Positions 41,605-49,598 of a stretch of 64,000 nt of DNA are shown here, in pieces. Under the pieces are notes generated by a model, which saw only the letters and a list, made by a program, of their open reading frames with translations, did not search any database and was not told the origin of the DNA. Position 1 is the stretch's first letter; each line of letters starts with the position of its first letter. A program made the translations under genes and the position numbers. Origin of the DNA: Sinimarinibacterium sp. NLF-5-8 (GTDB taxonomy: Bacteria; Pseudomonadota; Gammaproteobacteria; Nevskiales; Nevskiaceae); NCBI RefSeq assembly GCF_010092425.1, contig NZ_CP048030.1, forward strand, positions 682,001-746,000, read 5' to 3'.

Positions 41605-42237
41605 ATGCAAGACAAAAACTCGGATCGAAACCAGCGCAAGCGCCTGACCCGCGAACGGCTGATGGATGCTGCGCTCACCCTGATGAGCCAGGGGCATAGT
41701 TTTCCCAGCGTCAGCCTGCGCGAAATCACCCGCGAGGCCGGGGTGGTGCCAACGGCGTTTTATCGCCACTTTGCCGATCTGGATGCGCTGGGTCTGGCGC
41801 TGATGGCGGAGTGTGGGGATGCGCTGCGGGCGTTGCTGCGCGATGCGCGCGCGGGGCAGGTTTTGCAAAACCGGGATTTGCGCGTGCCGCTGCGCTGGTT
41901 CTGGCAGTACGCGCGCGCCAATCCCTTGCCGCTGCGCGCACTGGTGAGTGAGCGCAACGGCGGCGCGGCCAGCCTGCGCCGTGCCCTGCGTGACGAGCTG
42001 GCGCTGTTGGCGCGTGAGCTGGCGCAGGATTTGCGCCATGCCGGATTTTGCAGCGAGCTGCCACTTCCGCAATTGGAGATGATTGCGGCGCTGATGCTGG
42101 ATACCTTGCTGGGGGCGGTCAGCGATATTCTGGATTTGCCTGATGATCAGGTGCAGCCCGCGCGCGAACTGGAGCAGCGGCTCACCGATCAGATGCGGGT
42201 GATCGTGCTGGGTGCGCGGCAGTGGCGACGCAGCTGA
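41605..42237 (+). CDS. desT: TetR-family repressor of unsaturated fatty-acid synthesis, DesT/FabR-like
   Basis: A 210-residue repressor. Helix-turn-helix VSLREITREAGVVPTAFYRH and following DLDALGLALMAECGDALR, then LVSERNGGAASLRRALRDE, follow the FabR/DesT pattern closely. DesT senses the ratio of saturated to unsaturated acyl-CoA and represses desCB. It is divergent from desC across 140 bp holding two operator candidates. The ATG at 41605 is used; a GTG three codons earlier is possible. Which of the DesT and FabR names fits better is decided here by context. Confidence 0.85.
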   Translation: MQDKNSDRNQRKRLTRERLMDAALTLMSQGHSFPSVSLREITREAGVVPTAFYRHFADLDALGLALMAECGDALRALLRDARAGQVLQNRDLRVPLRWFWQYARANPLPLRALVSERNGGAASLRRALRDELALLARELAQDLRHAGFCSELPLPQLEMIAALMLDTLLGAVSDILDLPDDQVQPARELEQRLTDQMRVIVLGARQWRRS

Positions 42238-42280
42238 GTCAAAATAGCCGGTCAGACGCGATGAGCCTGGAGCATGGCAA

Positions 42281-43210
42281 ATGGATTGGAATCACTGGTT
42301 TGAGCTGATTCGCCCCTTTATTGGCGGCGAGCAGGTCGATTGGAAACAGGTTTTGCTCACCGGCATGGCGCCGATCTTTGTGCTGGCGTTTGCGGTGGAG
42401 TACCAATACCTGAAAAAGCACGGGCGCTTGCAGCGTTTCAGCTGGGCGGCGGTGCGCGCCAATGTGGGGCTGGCGGTGGTCTATCAATTGGCCGAAGGGG
42501 CGGTGCATCTGTTGATCAGCGGCGCGATCATCCTGTGGATTTATCAGCACCGCCTGTTTGACGTGCCGGTCAACGCTTGGACGATTGTGCCGATCTTTGT
42601 GGCGGTGGAGTTTTGTTATTACTGGTTTCATCGCGGCAGTCATCGCATCCGCTGGTTCTGGAGCGCGCATGTGGTGCATCACTCTGAAGAGAGGATGAAC
42701 TTTTCCACTGCGCTGCGCCAAAGTGCCATTTATTCGATCACGGGCTGGTGGCTGTTTTTCATGCCGCTGGTGTGGCTTGGGGTGCCGCCGGGGGTGGTGT
42801 TTTTTTTATATGCCTGCGATCTGGCGTATCAGTTTTTCATCCACACCGAGACCGTCGGCAAACTGCCGCGCTGGGTTGAATATGTGTTTGACACGCCCAG
42901 CAACCACCGTGCGCACCATGGCCGCAATCCGCAGTACATCGACAAAAACTATGGCGGCGTGCTGATTGTGTTTGATCGCTGGTTTGGCACTTATGTGGAA
43001 GAAACCGAGCCGGTGGATTACGGCATCCCCCATCAAATTCATTCCAACAATTTGTGGACGCTGAACATGCACGAGTTTTTGGCCATGTGGCGCGACGTGC
43101 TACGCCCCGGCGCACTGGGGCAGCGGCTCAAGCATTTGTGGGCGCCGCCGGAATGGCAGCGCGCCGACGGGATACAACAGGCCGGGCGGGGTGAACGGCT
43201 TGCGCGCTGA
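42281..43210 (+). CDS. Sterol-desaturase-family (fatty acid hydroxylase superfamily) protein
   Basis: A 309-residue membrane di-iron protein with spans near 28-46, 62-88, 100-118 and 150-182. Histidine motifs: HRGSHRIRWFWSAHVVHHSEE, split by the membrane-edge WFW, then HTETVGKLP and NHRAHHGRNPQYIDKN, as in the sterol desaturase/C5-hydroxylase family. Bacterial members act on varied lipids, so the substrate is open. It lies 43 bp downstream of the desT-like gene on the same strand. Confidence 0.88.
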   Translation: MDWNHWFELIRPFIGGEQVDWKQVLLTGMAPIFVLAFAVEYQYLKKHGRLQRFSWAAVRANVGLAVVYQLAEGAVHLLISGAIILWIYQHRLFDVPVNAWTIVPIFVAVEFCYYWFHRGSHRIRWFWSAHVVHHSEERMNFSTALRQSAIYSITGWWLFFMPLVWLGVPPGVVFFLYACDLAYQFFIHTETVGKLPRWVEYVFDTPSNHRAHHGRNPQYIDKNYGGVLIVFDRWFGTYVEETEPVDYGIPHQIHSNNLWTLNMHEFLAMWRDVLRPGALGQRLKHLWAPPEWQRADGIQQAGRGERLAR

Positions 43211-43251
43211 CGCCGGTTTTTCAATCACCTGTCCATCAGACCCAGCGGCCA

Positions 43252-43273
43252 CCGCAGCCGGGTCTGGCTGCGG
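43252..43273. terminator. Hairpin between convergent genes
   Basis: CCGCAGCC and GGCTGCGG are perfect 8-mers with a six-base loop, between the convergent sterol-desaturase-family gene and tesB. There is no T-run, so this is a weak call. Confidence 0.4.
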
Positions 43274-43285
43274 CCTGACCCAGAC

Positions 43286-44155
43286 TTAGCCCGTCTCACG
43301 CATCAGGTTTTCTTGCGTCACGCTGGCCACCAGGCGGCCGCTGCGGTCATAGATCAGCCCCCGGTTGAATCCCCGGCCCCCCTGTGCGGTCGGGGCGTCC
43401 ATGCTGTACAGCAGCCAGTCGTCCACACGCAGATCGCGGTGAAACCAGAGGGCATGGTCGATGCTGGCGATGGTCATTTTTTCATCGAACCAGGTGCGGC
43501 CATGTGGGCGTACCGCCGTGGATAACAGATTGAAGTCGGACGCGTAGGCCAACACGCAGCGGTGCAGCATAGGATCGTCGGGCAGGGTGCCCGCAGCGCG
43601 AAACCAGATTTTTTGCTGTGGCGGCTTGACCTCCGGCGCCAGCGGGTTCCACGGCACCACCGGCTTGAATTCAATCGCCAGTTCACGGGTCAGTGCATGA
43701 AAGATTCGATCCGGCAAGTCCGGAACTGCCTGAATCCACTCATCGTAAAGATCGCGCGCACTGCGCAGCTTTTCGGGCGGCTGCACGTCGGGCATCGGCT
43801 GCTGGTGTTCCAGCCCCGGTTCGTCGTGCTGGAACGAGGTCATCATCGTCAGGATCGGCTGGCCGCTTTGAATGGCCTGTACTCGCCGGGTGGTAAAGCT
43901 GCGGCCATCACGCACCCGGTCCACTTCGTAGACAATCGGCTTGCTCATGTCGCCGGGGCGCAAAAAATAGGCATGCAGGGAGTGCGGCTGGCTGATGTCA
44001 TCGGCGGTGCGGCTGGCAGCGACCAGAGCTTGGCTGATGACCTGCCCGCCAAACACGCTGCGTCCCCCCAGATCGCGCGACTGCCCACGAAACAGATTGT
44101 CTTCCAGACGCTCGATGTCGAGCAGATTGACCAGATCCTGCAAAATCCGATTCAT
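43286..44155 (-). CDS. tesB: Acyl-CoA thioesterase II
   Basis: A 289-residue double hot-dog thioesterase, the usual TesB length, hydrolysing medium/long acyl-CoA to fatty acid and CoA. It begins LVNLLDIERLEDNLFRGQS and includes RVFGG-type segment RSVFGGQVISQALVAA, HSLHAYFLRPGD, SIDHALWFHRDLRVDDWLLY and the C-terminal GLIYDRSGRLVASVTQEN with the catalytic Gln region. The ATG at 44155 matches the family start. Confidence 0.95.
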   Translation of the reverse strand: MNRILQDLVNLLDIERLEDNLFRGQSRDLGGRSVFGGQVISQALVAASRTADDISQPHSLHAYFLRPGDMSKPIVYEVDRVRDGRSFTTRRVQAIQSGQPILTMMTSFQHDEPGLEHQQPMPDVQPPEKLRSARDLYDEWIQAVPDLPDRIFHALTRELAIEFKPVVPWNPLAPEVKPPQQKIWFRAAGTLPDDPMLHRCVLAYASDFNLLSTAVRPHGRTWFDEKMTIASIDHALWFHRDLRVDDWLLYSMDAPTAQGGRGFNRGLIYDRSGRLVASVTQENLMRETG

Positions 44156-44254
44156 GTTTAAACGTCCTTTTGACTGCCGTGTCTTTGAAAACCGCGCAAG
44201 GGTACTGGATTGCGCGCGGCAACGGCACACCCTTTTGTTCGCGCGAGGTGGCTG

Positions 44255-44518
44255 ATGCATTGTCGTCAGGCTTGTGGGGCTTGTTGTATCGCGCCGTCGA
44301 TTTCGTCACCGATTCCGGGCATGCCCAATGGCAAGCCCGCCGGCGTGCGCTGCATCCAGTTGGGTGTCGATGATCGCTGCAAAATCTTTGCCGATCCGCG
44401 ACGCCCGGCGGTTTGCGCCAGCCTGATGCCCAACCCTGAAATGTGCGGAACCTCGCGCGCGCAGGCCATGCGTTTTCTGGATTTATTGGAGCAGGCCACC
44501 GCGCCTGACACGACTTAG
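44255..44518 (+). CDS. YkgJ-family cysteine cluster protein
   Basis: An 87-residue protein starting [16 protein letters not shown], with further Cys in VRCIQL, DRCKIF, PAVCASL and PEMCGTS: the YkgJ zinc/iron-chelating pattern. GAGG lies seven bases before the ATG at 44255, and the family starts at this CxxxCxxCC motif, so longer upstream frames are not used. Function unknown. Confidence 0.88.
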   Translation: MHCRQACGACCIAPSISSPIPGMPNGKPAGVRCIQLGVDDRCKIFADPRRPAVCASLMPNPEMCGTSRAQAMRFLDLLEQATAPDTT

Positions 44519-44571
44519 GGAACGCTGATTTGCTCAAACCAGCTTTGCCATGCTGTGCAAAAAACAGGCGA

Positions 44572-45513
44572 TCAGAGCTGGCCGCGAAAACTGTCCTGCT
44601 TTTGTTGGTGGATCACCTGACCGGCGCGCAGTTGCGTGGTTTGCCAGATCAGGCGCACGCCAACTTCGGCGCGGGTATCGCAGGTCAGCGTCAGCTCGAC
44701 CTGATCCTGCGCTTGCAGCGTCAGCGCCGACAGCAACGGCAGGTAAATCTGCTGCCAGTGCGTCGGCGGATCAAAGGGGGAGGTGGACAGCTTCACCGTT
44801 GCCGTCAGATCAGCCTCCCACCACAGCGCAAAACCGGCCACGCGCGCGCCCAGATCGGCTGCTGACCAGCGCAGCGTGTGTGTGCGCTTGCTGCTGGGCG
44901 GCGGACGGCTTGGGCGTAAGTCCAGATCGTCCCAGCACTGTGCACAGGACGGCGACGGCAAGTCCTGCGGCTGCACGTCCTTGACATACATATTGCTCAG
45001 GCTCACCGCCCGCGCCGCGTTCAAATCCAGTCCAAACCCCACCTCGGGCCAGATGTCGATTTCGCGCTGCAAGCGATCGCCGATCACCGGCATTGCAAAC
45101 TGGCGCAGGGCATAGGGCAACAGCGCACCGCCTGGCTTCAAAAAGCGCCGTGCATCGACCGCCGTCTCCAAAAAACCTTCTTCAAGTGCAAAGTTTCCCA
45201 GCGTTTCGGAAACCACCACATCCACGCTCAGCTTGCGCCGCCACTCCAGCGATACCGTCTGGATGAACGTCAGCCGATCCATGCCATTGGCGCGCGCCAG
45301 CGTCTGCGCCAGTTCCAGCGTGTCGGCATATTCCATCAGGGTGCAATGCGCAGCCCCCAGCTGATGCGCCAGAAAACTCAAAAAACCCGTGCCCGCGCCA
45401 ATGTCCAGAACCGTGGTTTTTTCAGGGCGGATTACCGATTTCAGCGCCTGGTGGAACGCCTGATTGCGGGCCGAATCGCCAAGCAGCTTGCGATGTAACT
45501 CGATTTCACTCAT
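44572..45513 (-). CDS. PRMT-like SAM methyltransferase
   Basis: A 313-residue protein built like protein arginine methyltransferases. SAM motif I VLDIGAGTGFLSFLA (35-49), EYADTLELAQ at the end of strand two, a double-Glu loop VVSETLGNFALEEGF (Glu103 and Glu111/112), post-motif DARRFLKPGGALLP, and a THW loop (251-253, FDPPTHWQQIYLPL) on a beta-barrel C-terminal half. All four are PRMT hallmarks, rare in bacteria. The target may be a protein arginine or another substrate. It is divergent from tRNA-Thr. Confidence 0.8.
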   Translation of the reverse strand: MSEIELHRKLLGDSARNQAFHQALKSVIRPEKTTVLDIGAGTGFLSFLAHQLGAAHCTLMEYADTLELAQTLARANGMDRLTFIQTVSLEWRRKLSVDVVVSETLGNFALEEGFLETAVDARRFLKPGGALLPYALRQFAMPVIGDRLQREIDIWPEVGFGLDLNAARAVSLSNMYVKDVQPQDLPSPSCAQCWDDLDLRPSRPPPSSKRTHTLRWSAADLGARVAGFALWWEADLTATVKLSTSPFDPPTHWQQIYLPLLSALTLQAQDQVELTLTCDTRAEVGVRLIWQTTQLRAGQVIHQQKQDSFRGQL

Positions 45514-45549
45514 GGATGTTTTTAAAAAATGCGCGATAGACGCCGTAGT

Positions 45550-45580
45550 CTGACAGTTTGCGGACAAAATCGGCTAGAAT
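45550..45580 (+). promoter_or_regulatory. Probable promoter of tRNA-Thr
   Basis: A -35-like CTGACA (45550-45555) and a -10-like TAGAAT (45575-45580) lie 11 bp before the tRNA. The 19-bp spacer is longer than ideal. Confidence 0.4.
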
Positions 45581-45591
45581 CCGCGCCCAGC

Positions 45592-45667
45592 GCCGGCTTA
45601 GCTCAGTTGGTAGAGCATCTGATTTGTAATCAGAGGGTCGCGAGTTCGATTCTTGCAGCCGGCACCA
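45592..45667 (+). tRNA. tRNA-Thr (anticodon UGU)
   Basis: A 76-nt cloverleaf. The acceptor stem GCCGGCT pairs with AGCCGGC, and CCA is encoded. The D-arm contains GCTCAGTTGGTAGAGC, the anticodon stem TCTGA/TCAGA frames the loop TTTGTAA with anticodon TGT, and the T-arm has GAGTTCGATTCTTGC. The anticodon reads ACA and other ACN codons. Confidence 0.97.
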
Positions 45668-45846
45668 ATAAAATCAGTTACTTAGGGATTCTGAAAACCT
45701 GTTTTTCGGGGCTTTCAGGGGTTAATGGCGCCAGTGTTGGCACCAATGCCAAAACCTCACGAAACCTGCTGATACCGCTAGAGCATCACCACACAAGGGG
45801 ATGTTCATGGCAGCAAGACGCAAAAAAACCGTCGCCTGTGCAGTCA

Positions 45847-46080
45847 ATGGCTGCGATTCAACCGTTCAACGAGGCGATGGAAGGCCAAAGGGTGCTGCAC
45901 GCCAGGCGGCTGCGCCTGCTGCTGGCACTGCTGGACGAAGCGCGCGCCGTTCTGGCCTTTGGCAAAAGCGCGCAAAGCTGGCTGGGGCATCAAGCCGCCT
46001 ATGACTTGTGGCGGCTTGACGGCAAGCGCGCCGAACTGGGCGTGCAGCGCGTGACCGACCTTGACGCAGCGATGGCCTGA
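45847..46080 (+). CDS. Short ORF downstream of tRNA-Thr, possible remnant
   Basis: A 77-residue frame starting MAAIQPFNEAMEGQRVLHAR, with a helical Leu/Arg/Ala-rich body and SWLGHQAAYDLWRLDGKRAE. A +1 frame just upstream reads MAARRKKTVACAV, so an earlier gene may have been broken by a frameshift. No family is recognised. It sits between tRNA-Thr and a strong terminator, a place where mobile elements often leave debris. Confidence 0.4.
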   Translation: MAAIQPFNEAMEGQRVLHARRLRLLLALLDEARAVLAFGKSAQSWLGHQAAYDLWRLDGKRAELGVQRVTDLDAAMA

Positions 46081-46129
46081 CTCGATCAGCGCACGCATCG
46101 ACGCGCTTGCGGCCTGATCCCAAATCCAG

Positions 46130-46158
46130 ACCCACTACTTTTGGGTAGTGGGTTTTTT
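46130..46158 (+). terminator. Intrinsic terminator
   Basis: ACCCACTAC and GTAGTGGGT are perfect 9-base arms with a six-base loop, followed by TTTTT. It ends the tRNA-Thr/short-ORF segment. Confidence 0.9.
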
Positions 46159-46184
46159 CTTGCATCCAGACGGCACTTACACCT

Positions 46185-46430
46185 TCACCACCCGCCGCAG
46201 TCCCGGTAATCAAAGCTGCCGCGAAAATCAGCGTTCAAGGTGACTTTCTGCGCGCTTTTGCCGGGAACCGTGATGCTGCACTCGGTGGCGTTCGTGGCCC
46301 GCCATTTGATCGTGACGGTGTTGCCAACATTGACGGGGTTGGGCACAAATAGGGCCAGGTGCTTTGGGCGGTAGGCAGTGTGATGCCGTTGGCAGAGCCG
46401 CAAGGTGTGCTATTGCTTATTGCCGCGCCA
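46185..46430 (-). pseudogene. C-terminal fragment of a secreted protein, frameshifted
   Basis: Downstream of the first protease, the minus strand encodes SNSTPCGSANGITLPTAQST and, after a frame change near LCP, PNPVNVGNTVTIKWRA, NATECSITVPGKSAQK and a final FDYRDCGGW followed by a stop. The CGSANG motif followed by an Ig-like TNATxC strand is a familiar tail of secreted proteins, but here there is no start and the frame is broken. It overlaps the end of the protease gene in another frame. Interpreted as the remains of a deleted neighbour. Confidence 0.55.
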
Positions 46431-47955
46431 CCCGCCGCATTCCGGCGAAGCCAAGTGCGGTGAGCAGAAAGCCTAAGCCCATCCCACCCCCACCATCGCC
46501 TTGCGGTGCTGCCGTGGGAGCCGCAGTTGGCGCCGGCGTGGACGCAGGTGTGGACGCAGGTGTGGGTGCAGGTGTGGGTGCAGGTGTGGGTGCAGGTGTG
46601 GGTGCAGGTGTTGCGGTCGGTTGTGGTGTTGCGGTGGTGCCCGGGTTTTTTCCGGCGATCTTGAGTTGCCCGGTATTGCCTGCATCGAGCCAGGCCTTGA
46701 GCTGGCCGTTGGCTGCGCTGTTGGCGAGCCATTGTTCACTCAGGCGCGCGTAGTAATCGGAGCCGCCGTTATAGACCCCGCCAGGGCAGTCGGCATTGCC
46801 TCCGGACAGGCTGCCGATGAGTTGCCGATCCTGATTCCACAAGCCGGAGCCGGAGGAACCCGGTTCGGTGGAGCCCTGGGCCCAGCGTGAAACGCGCCAA
46901 GCCGGGATCTGGGGGCCAAGCACTTCGATTTGTACGGTGTCGCGCACCAGTGGTTGTGTGTATTGGCTGATTTTCTTGGCGTCGCCAGAAGGATGATGGA
47001 TGCTCACGCCTTCGTTGGCGCCGCTGCCGCTGGCATCCCAGCCTGCGTAGTAGACGGCGTAATCCGGGTTGGGCTTGCGGTTGAGCTCCAGCAGGGTCAT
47101 GTCGGTTCTGGTGTTGCGCGCGCGCAGGATCACGCCGCTTTGGTTTTGCTGGTCGGAAACACCGCTGTTGCGGTTGCACTGATTGCTTTGAAAGTTCCAG
47201 TAGACAACGACGTTGGCAGGGCTGTTGCCATCGCGGCCGATGCCGCAGTGATCGGCGGTGAGGATGTAGGGACGGTCATCCTGTGCGGTGTTGTTGAGCA
47301 AAGTGCCGCTGCAAACGCCATAACCGTCACCGGCGAGGATTTGCAGCTTGACGACCGCGCGGCTTTCGTTGAGCCAGTCATTCCCCAGGGGGCAGGCGAT
47401 GTTGATCTCGCAGGCCTGGGCGTCGCCAAGATCGTTGAGATCCTTGTAGGCATGTCCCAGACGTGCCAGCTGGAGCTGGAGCTTGCTTTGCTGGCGTTGT
47501 GGCAACTCGACGACGATGACCGCCGTTTCGCCGCTGATGATGGCGGTCTGCAAGGTGCCGTCGGCGCTTTGGTCGGCCTCGGTGTAAGGCCCTTGGCGGC
47601 TGCTGCCATCGGCGGCATAGAGCCATAGCCGAGCCTCTGGCGGCAGCGCAAATCTTTCAAAATTGAGCAGCAGCGCGCGCGCGCCTGCCGAAAATACCCG
47701 GGTTCGCCAACGCGCAATGCCGGGTTCGGGGGTATCCCAGATGCCGCCATCCAGCGTTACCGGCAGGTTGACGGCCACGGCAAACAGTGCCGGCCCCTGG
47801 CCTTTGGTGTGGCGCGCGGTGTCGATGGCTTTTGCGGTCACGGCGAGTGGCGCGGTATGCAGTGGCAGGGTGTCGAGCGCATCGAGCGCCGAGGGAGCGG
47901 CCTGTGCGGCAAGGTTGGCACTCAGGAGCAACAAGCCAAGGTGGAGTGTGCGCAT
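46417..47955 (-). CDS. Secreted trypsin-like serine protease with GlyGly-CTERM (copy 1)
   Basis: A 512-residue exported protease: signal peptide to about 20, a propeptide-like beta region with WDTPEPGIARWRTRVFSA, then a lysyl-endopeptidase-like S1 domain with His236 (LTADHCG), Asp285 (RTDMTLLEL) and Ser368 (PGSSGSGLW). A Thr/Pro repeat linker (about 443-480) leads to a C-terminal sorting signal: a GGGG cluster (488-491), a hydrophobic span and RRVAR. This GlyGly-CTERM form is processed by rhombosortase and moved by type II secretion, neither seen here. A paralogue lies 32 bp upstream. Confidence 0.88.
   Translation of the reverse strand: MRTLHLGLLLLSANLAAQAAPSALDALDTLPLHTAPLAVTAKAIDTARHTKGQGPALFAVAVNLPVTLDGGIWDTPEPGIARWRTRVFSAGARALLLNFERFALPPEARLWLYAADGSSRQGPYTEADQSADGTLQTAIISGETAVIVVELPQRQQSKLQLQLARLGHAYKDLNDLGDAQACEINIACPLGNDWLNESRAVVKLQILAGDGYGVCSGTLLNNTAQDDRPYILTADHCGIGRDGNSPANVVVYWNFQSNQCNRNSGVSDQQNQSGVILRARNTRTDMTLLELNRKPNPDYAVYYAGWDASGSGANEGVSIHHPSGDAKKISQYTQPLVRDTVQIEVLGPQIPAWRVSRWAQGSTEPGSSGSGLWNQDRQLIGSLSGGNADCPGGVYNGGSDYYARLSEQWLANSAANGQLKAWLDAGNTGQLKIAGKNPGTTATPQPTATPAPTPAPTPAPTPAPTPASTPASTPAPTAAPTAAPQGDGGGGMGLGFLLTALGFAGMRRVARQ
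46536..46607 (-). repeat. 12-bp tandem repeat in the protease linker
   Basis: Six consecutive 12-bp units of the form GTGTGGRYGCAG (plus strand; the first starts GCG) encode four-residue PAPT or PAST units of the linker on the minus strand. Copy number could change without breaking the frame. Confidence 0.85.
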
Positions 47956-47987
47956 ATGGGTTTGTCTGCTGGCTGGATTGTTGGAGG

Positions 47988-49484
47988 TCAGGGTGGGGTG
48001 TTGAGGCGGGATTGTCGGCGCCGCCGACGGGCCAGTAACAGCAGCAGTGACAGACTGCCGATATCGATGGCGCCGCCGCCTGCCGTGCCACTGCCGGAAT
48101 CTGTTGTGCTGCCGCTGGCTGGTGGGGTGGTGCCAGTGTCGTTGCCTGGCGCTGAAGGTGATGCGGCGGCGGGGGCATTCATGCCGCCGAGTTGCAGCTG
48201 GCCGCTGTTGGCCGGGTCGAGAAAGGGCTGGAGTCCGGCGACCCATTGCTGATCGAGGCGCGCATAGTAATCGGCCTGGCCATTGTTGACGCTGCCATTG
48301 CAGGCACCGGCGCCGCCCGAGAGCGTGCCAATCAGGCGATGATCCTGATTCCACAGGCCGGAGCCGGAGGAGCCTTGTTCGGTGGCGCCTTGCGACCAGC
48401 GCTGGACGCGCCACGTCGGCACGGTGGGTGATGTGCTGAGCAGGCCGCCGGTGGTCAGGTTGATCAGCTGCTGATCAACGGCGATGGTGAACTCGCTGAT
48501 TTTGCGGGCATCGCCAGAAGGATGGTGGATGCCAACACCGCTGCGCGCACCGTTGCCGCTGGCATCCCAGCCGCTGTAGTAGACGTTCAACGAGGCCGCT
48601 GGCTGCTGCGCCAGCTCGATCAGCGCCATATCGGTGGTTTTGTCGCTGGTGCGCAGGTTGGCACCGCGCTGGTTCTGCTGGTCGCTGGCACTGTTGACGT
48701 TGCAGGTGCTGTTGGCAAAGTTCCAATAGGCGATGACGTTGGCGGCATTGTTGCGGGTGATGCCGCAGTGATTGGCAGTGAGGATGAACGGGCGGCCATT
48801 GGCGGCGGTGTTGTTGACCAGGGTGCCGGAACAAAGCCCGACGGTGAGGCCCAGGGGCGAGGGTATTTGCAGCTTGACCACGGCGCGCATTTCGTTGCGC
48901 CAGCCAGTGCCCAGCGGACAGCTGGTGTCGATGTTGCATTGCCCGGCACTGCCCAGGTCGCGGGTGTTCTTGAAGCCGTGGCCGATGCGCCCGAGCGTCA
49001 GCCGCACGGCATCGCGCTGTGTGGCCGGAACGCGCAGTTCGACGATGGCAGTGTCGCCGGGAACGGTGGCGGTCCATAGCGTGCCATCTGCACCGGGTTG
49101 GTCGGCGCGGCTGTAGGGGCCTTGTACGCGGCTGCCGTGGTCATCGTATAGCCACAGTTGCGCATGCGCCGGAAGATCGAACTGATCGAAGACCATCAGC
49201 AGATTTTGCGCGGTTGCCGAAAATATCCGGGTGTGCCAGCGGGCAACGCCCGGCTCGGGGGTGTCCCATACGCCGCCGTCGAGTGTGACGGGCAGCGGCA
49301 CCGTCACGGCAAAAACGGCGGGGCCGTGGCCTTTGTCAGATGCGGCTGCGGTCTGCGCCTTGGCCGTGGCCACAGGCTCGGCCACATGCAGTGGCAGCAG
49401 TTCCAGTCCGCTCAGCGTCGGTTGCCATGCCGCAGCCGAAAATGAAACTCCACACAATCCCAACAGCCATGACCAGCGATGCAT
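47988..49484 (-). CDS. Secreted trypsin-like serine protease with GlyGly-CTERM (copy 2)
   Basis: A 498-residue paralogue of the neighbouring protease with the same order: signal peptide ending SAAAW, WDTPEPGVARWHTRIFSA, His239 (LTANHCG), Asp285 (TTDMALIEL), Ser373 (QGSSGSGLW), a Ser/Thr/Gly/Pro linker and a GGG-hydrophobic-RRRRR tail. The two share many blocks, such as VYYSGWDASG/VYYAGWDASG and IHHPSGDA. The linkers differ completely. The ATG at 49484, after GGGGA, starts the signal peptide. Confidence 0.88.
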   Translation of the reverse strand: MHRWSWLLGLCGVSFSAAAWQPTLSGLELLPLHVAEPVATAKAQTAAASDKGHGPAVFAVTVPLPVTLDGGVWDTPEPGVARWHTRIFSATAQNLLMVFDQFDLPAHAQLWLYDDHGSRVQGPYSRADQPGADGTLWTATVPGDTAIVELRVPATQRDAVRLTLGRIGHGFKNTRDLGSAGQCNIDTSCPLGTGWRNEMRAVVKLQIPSPLGLTVGLCSGTLVNNTAANGRPFILTANHCGITRNNAANVIAYWNFANSTCNVNSASDQQNQRGANLRTSDKTTDMALIELAQQPAASLNVYYSGWDASGNGARSGVGIHHPSGDARKISEFTIAVDQQLINLTTGGLLSTSPTVPTWRVQRWSQGATEQGSSGSGLWNQDHRLIGTLSGGAGACNGSVNNGQADYYARLDQQWVAGLQPFLDPANSGQLQLGGMNAPAAASPSAPGNDTGTTPPASGSTTDSGSGTAGGGAIDIGSLSLLLLLARRRRRQSRLNTPP

Positions 49485-49598
49485 GCTTGTCCCCGGAATC
49501 ACAAAGCGCAGTGGAGCATGGCAGTGCGCGTGACAGGCGTCCAGTCATGCCCGATACGCACGCCGCAGCTCTGAGGTGATCGAGCTGCGGCATCGGGG

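Noticed and set aside
45529-46080. Long plus-strand frame running through tRNA-Thr
   Set aside because: The first half is tRNA and non-coding sequence; only the last 77 codons are kept as a doubtful ORF.
46501-46620. Short direct repeats considered as a CRISPR array
   Set aside because: Units are 12 bp, contiguous and without spacers; they encode the Pro-Thr linker of a protease.
46364-46753. Gly-Val-Ala repeat protein on the plus strand
   Set aside because: It is the mirror frame of the protease linker repeat and has no independent support.
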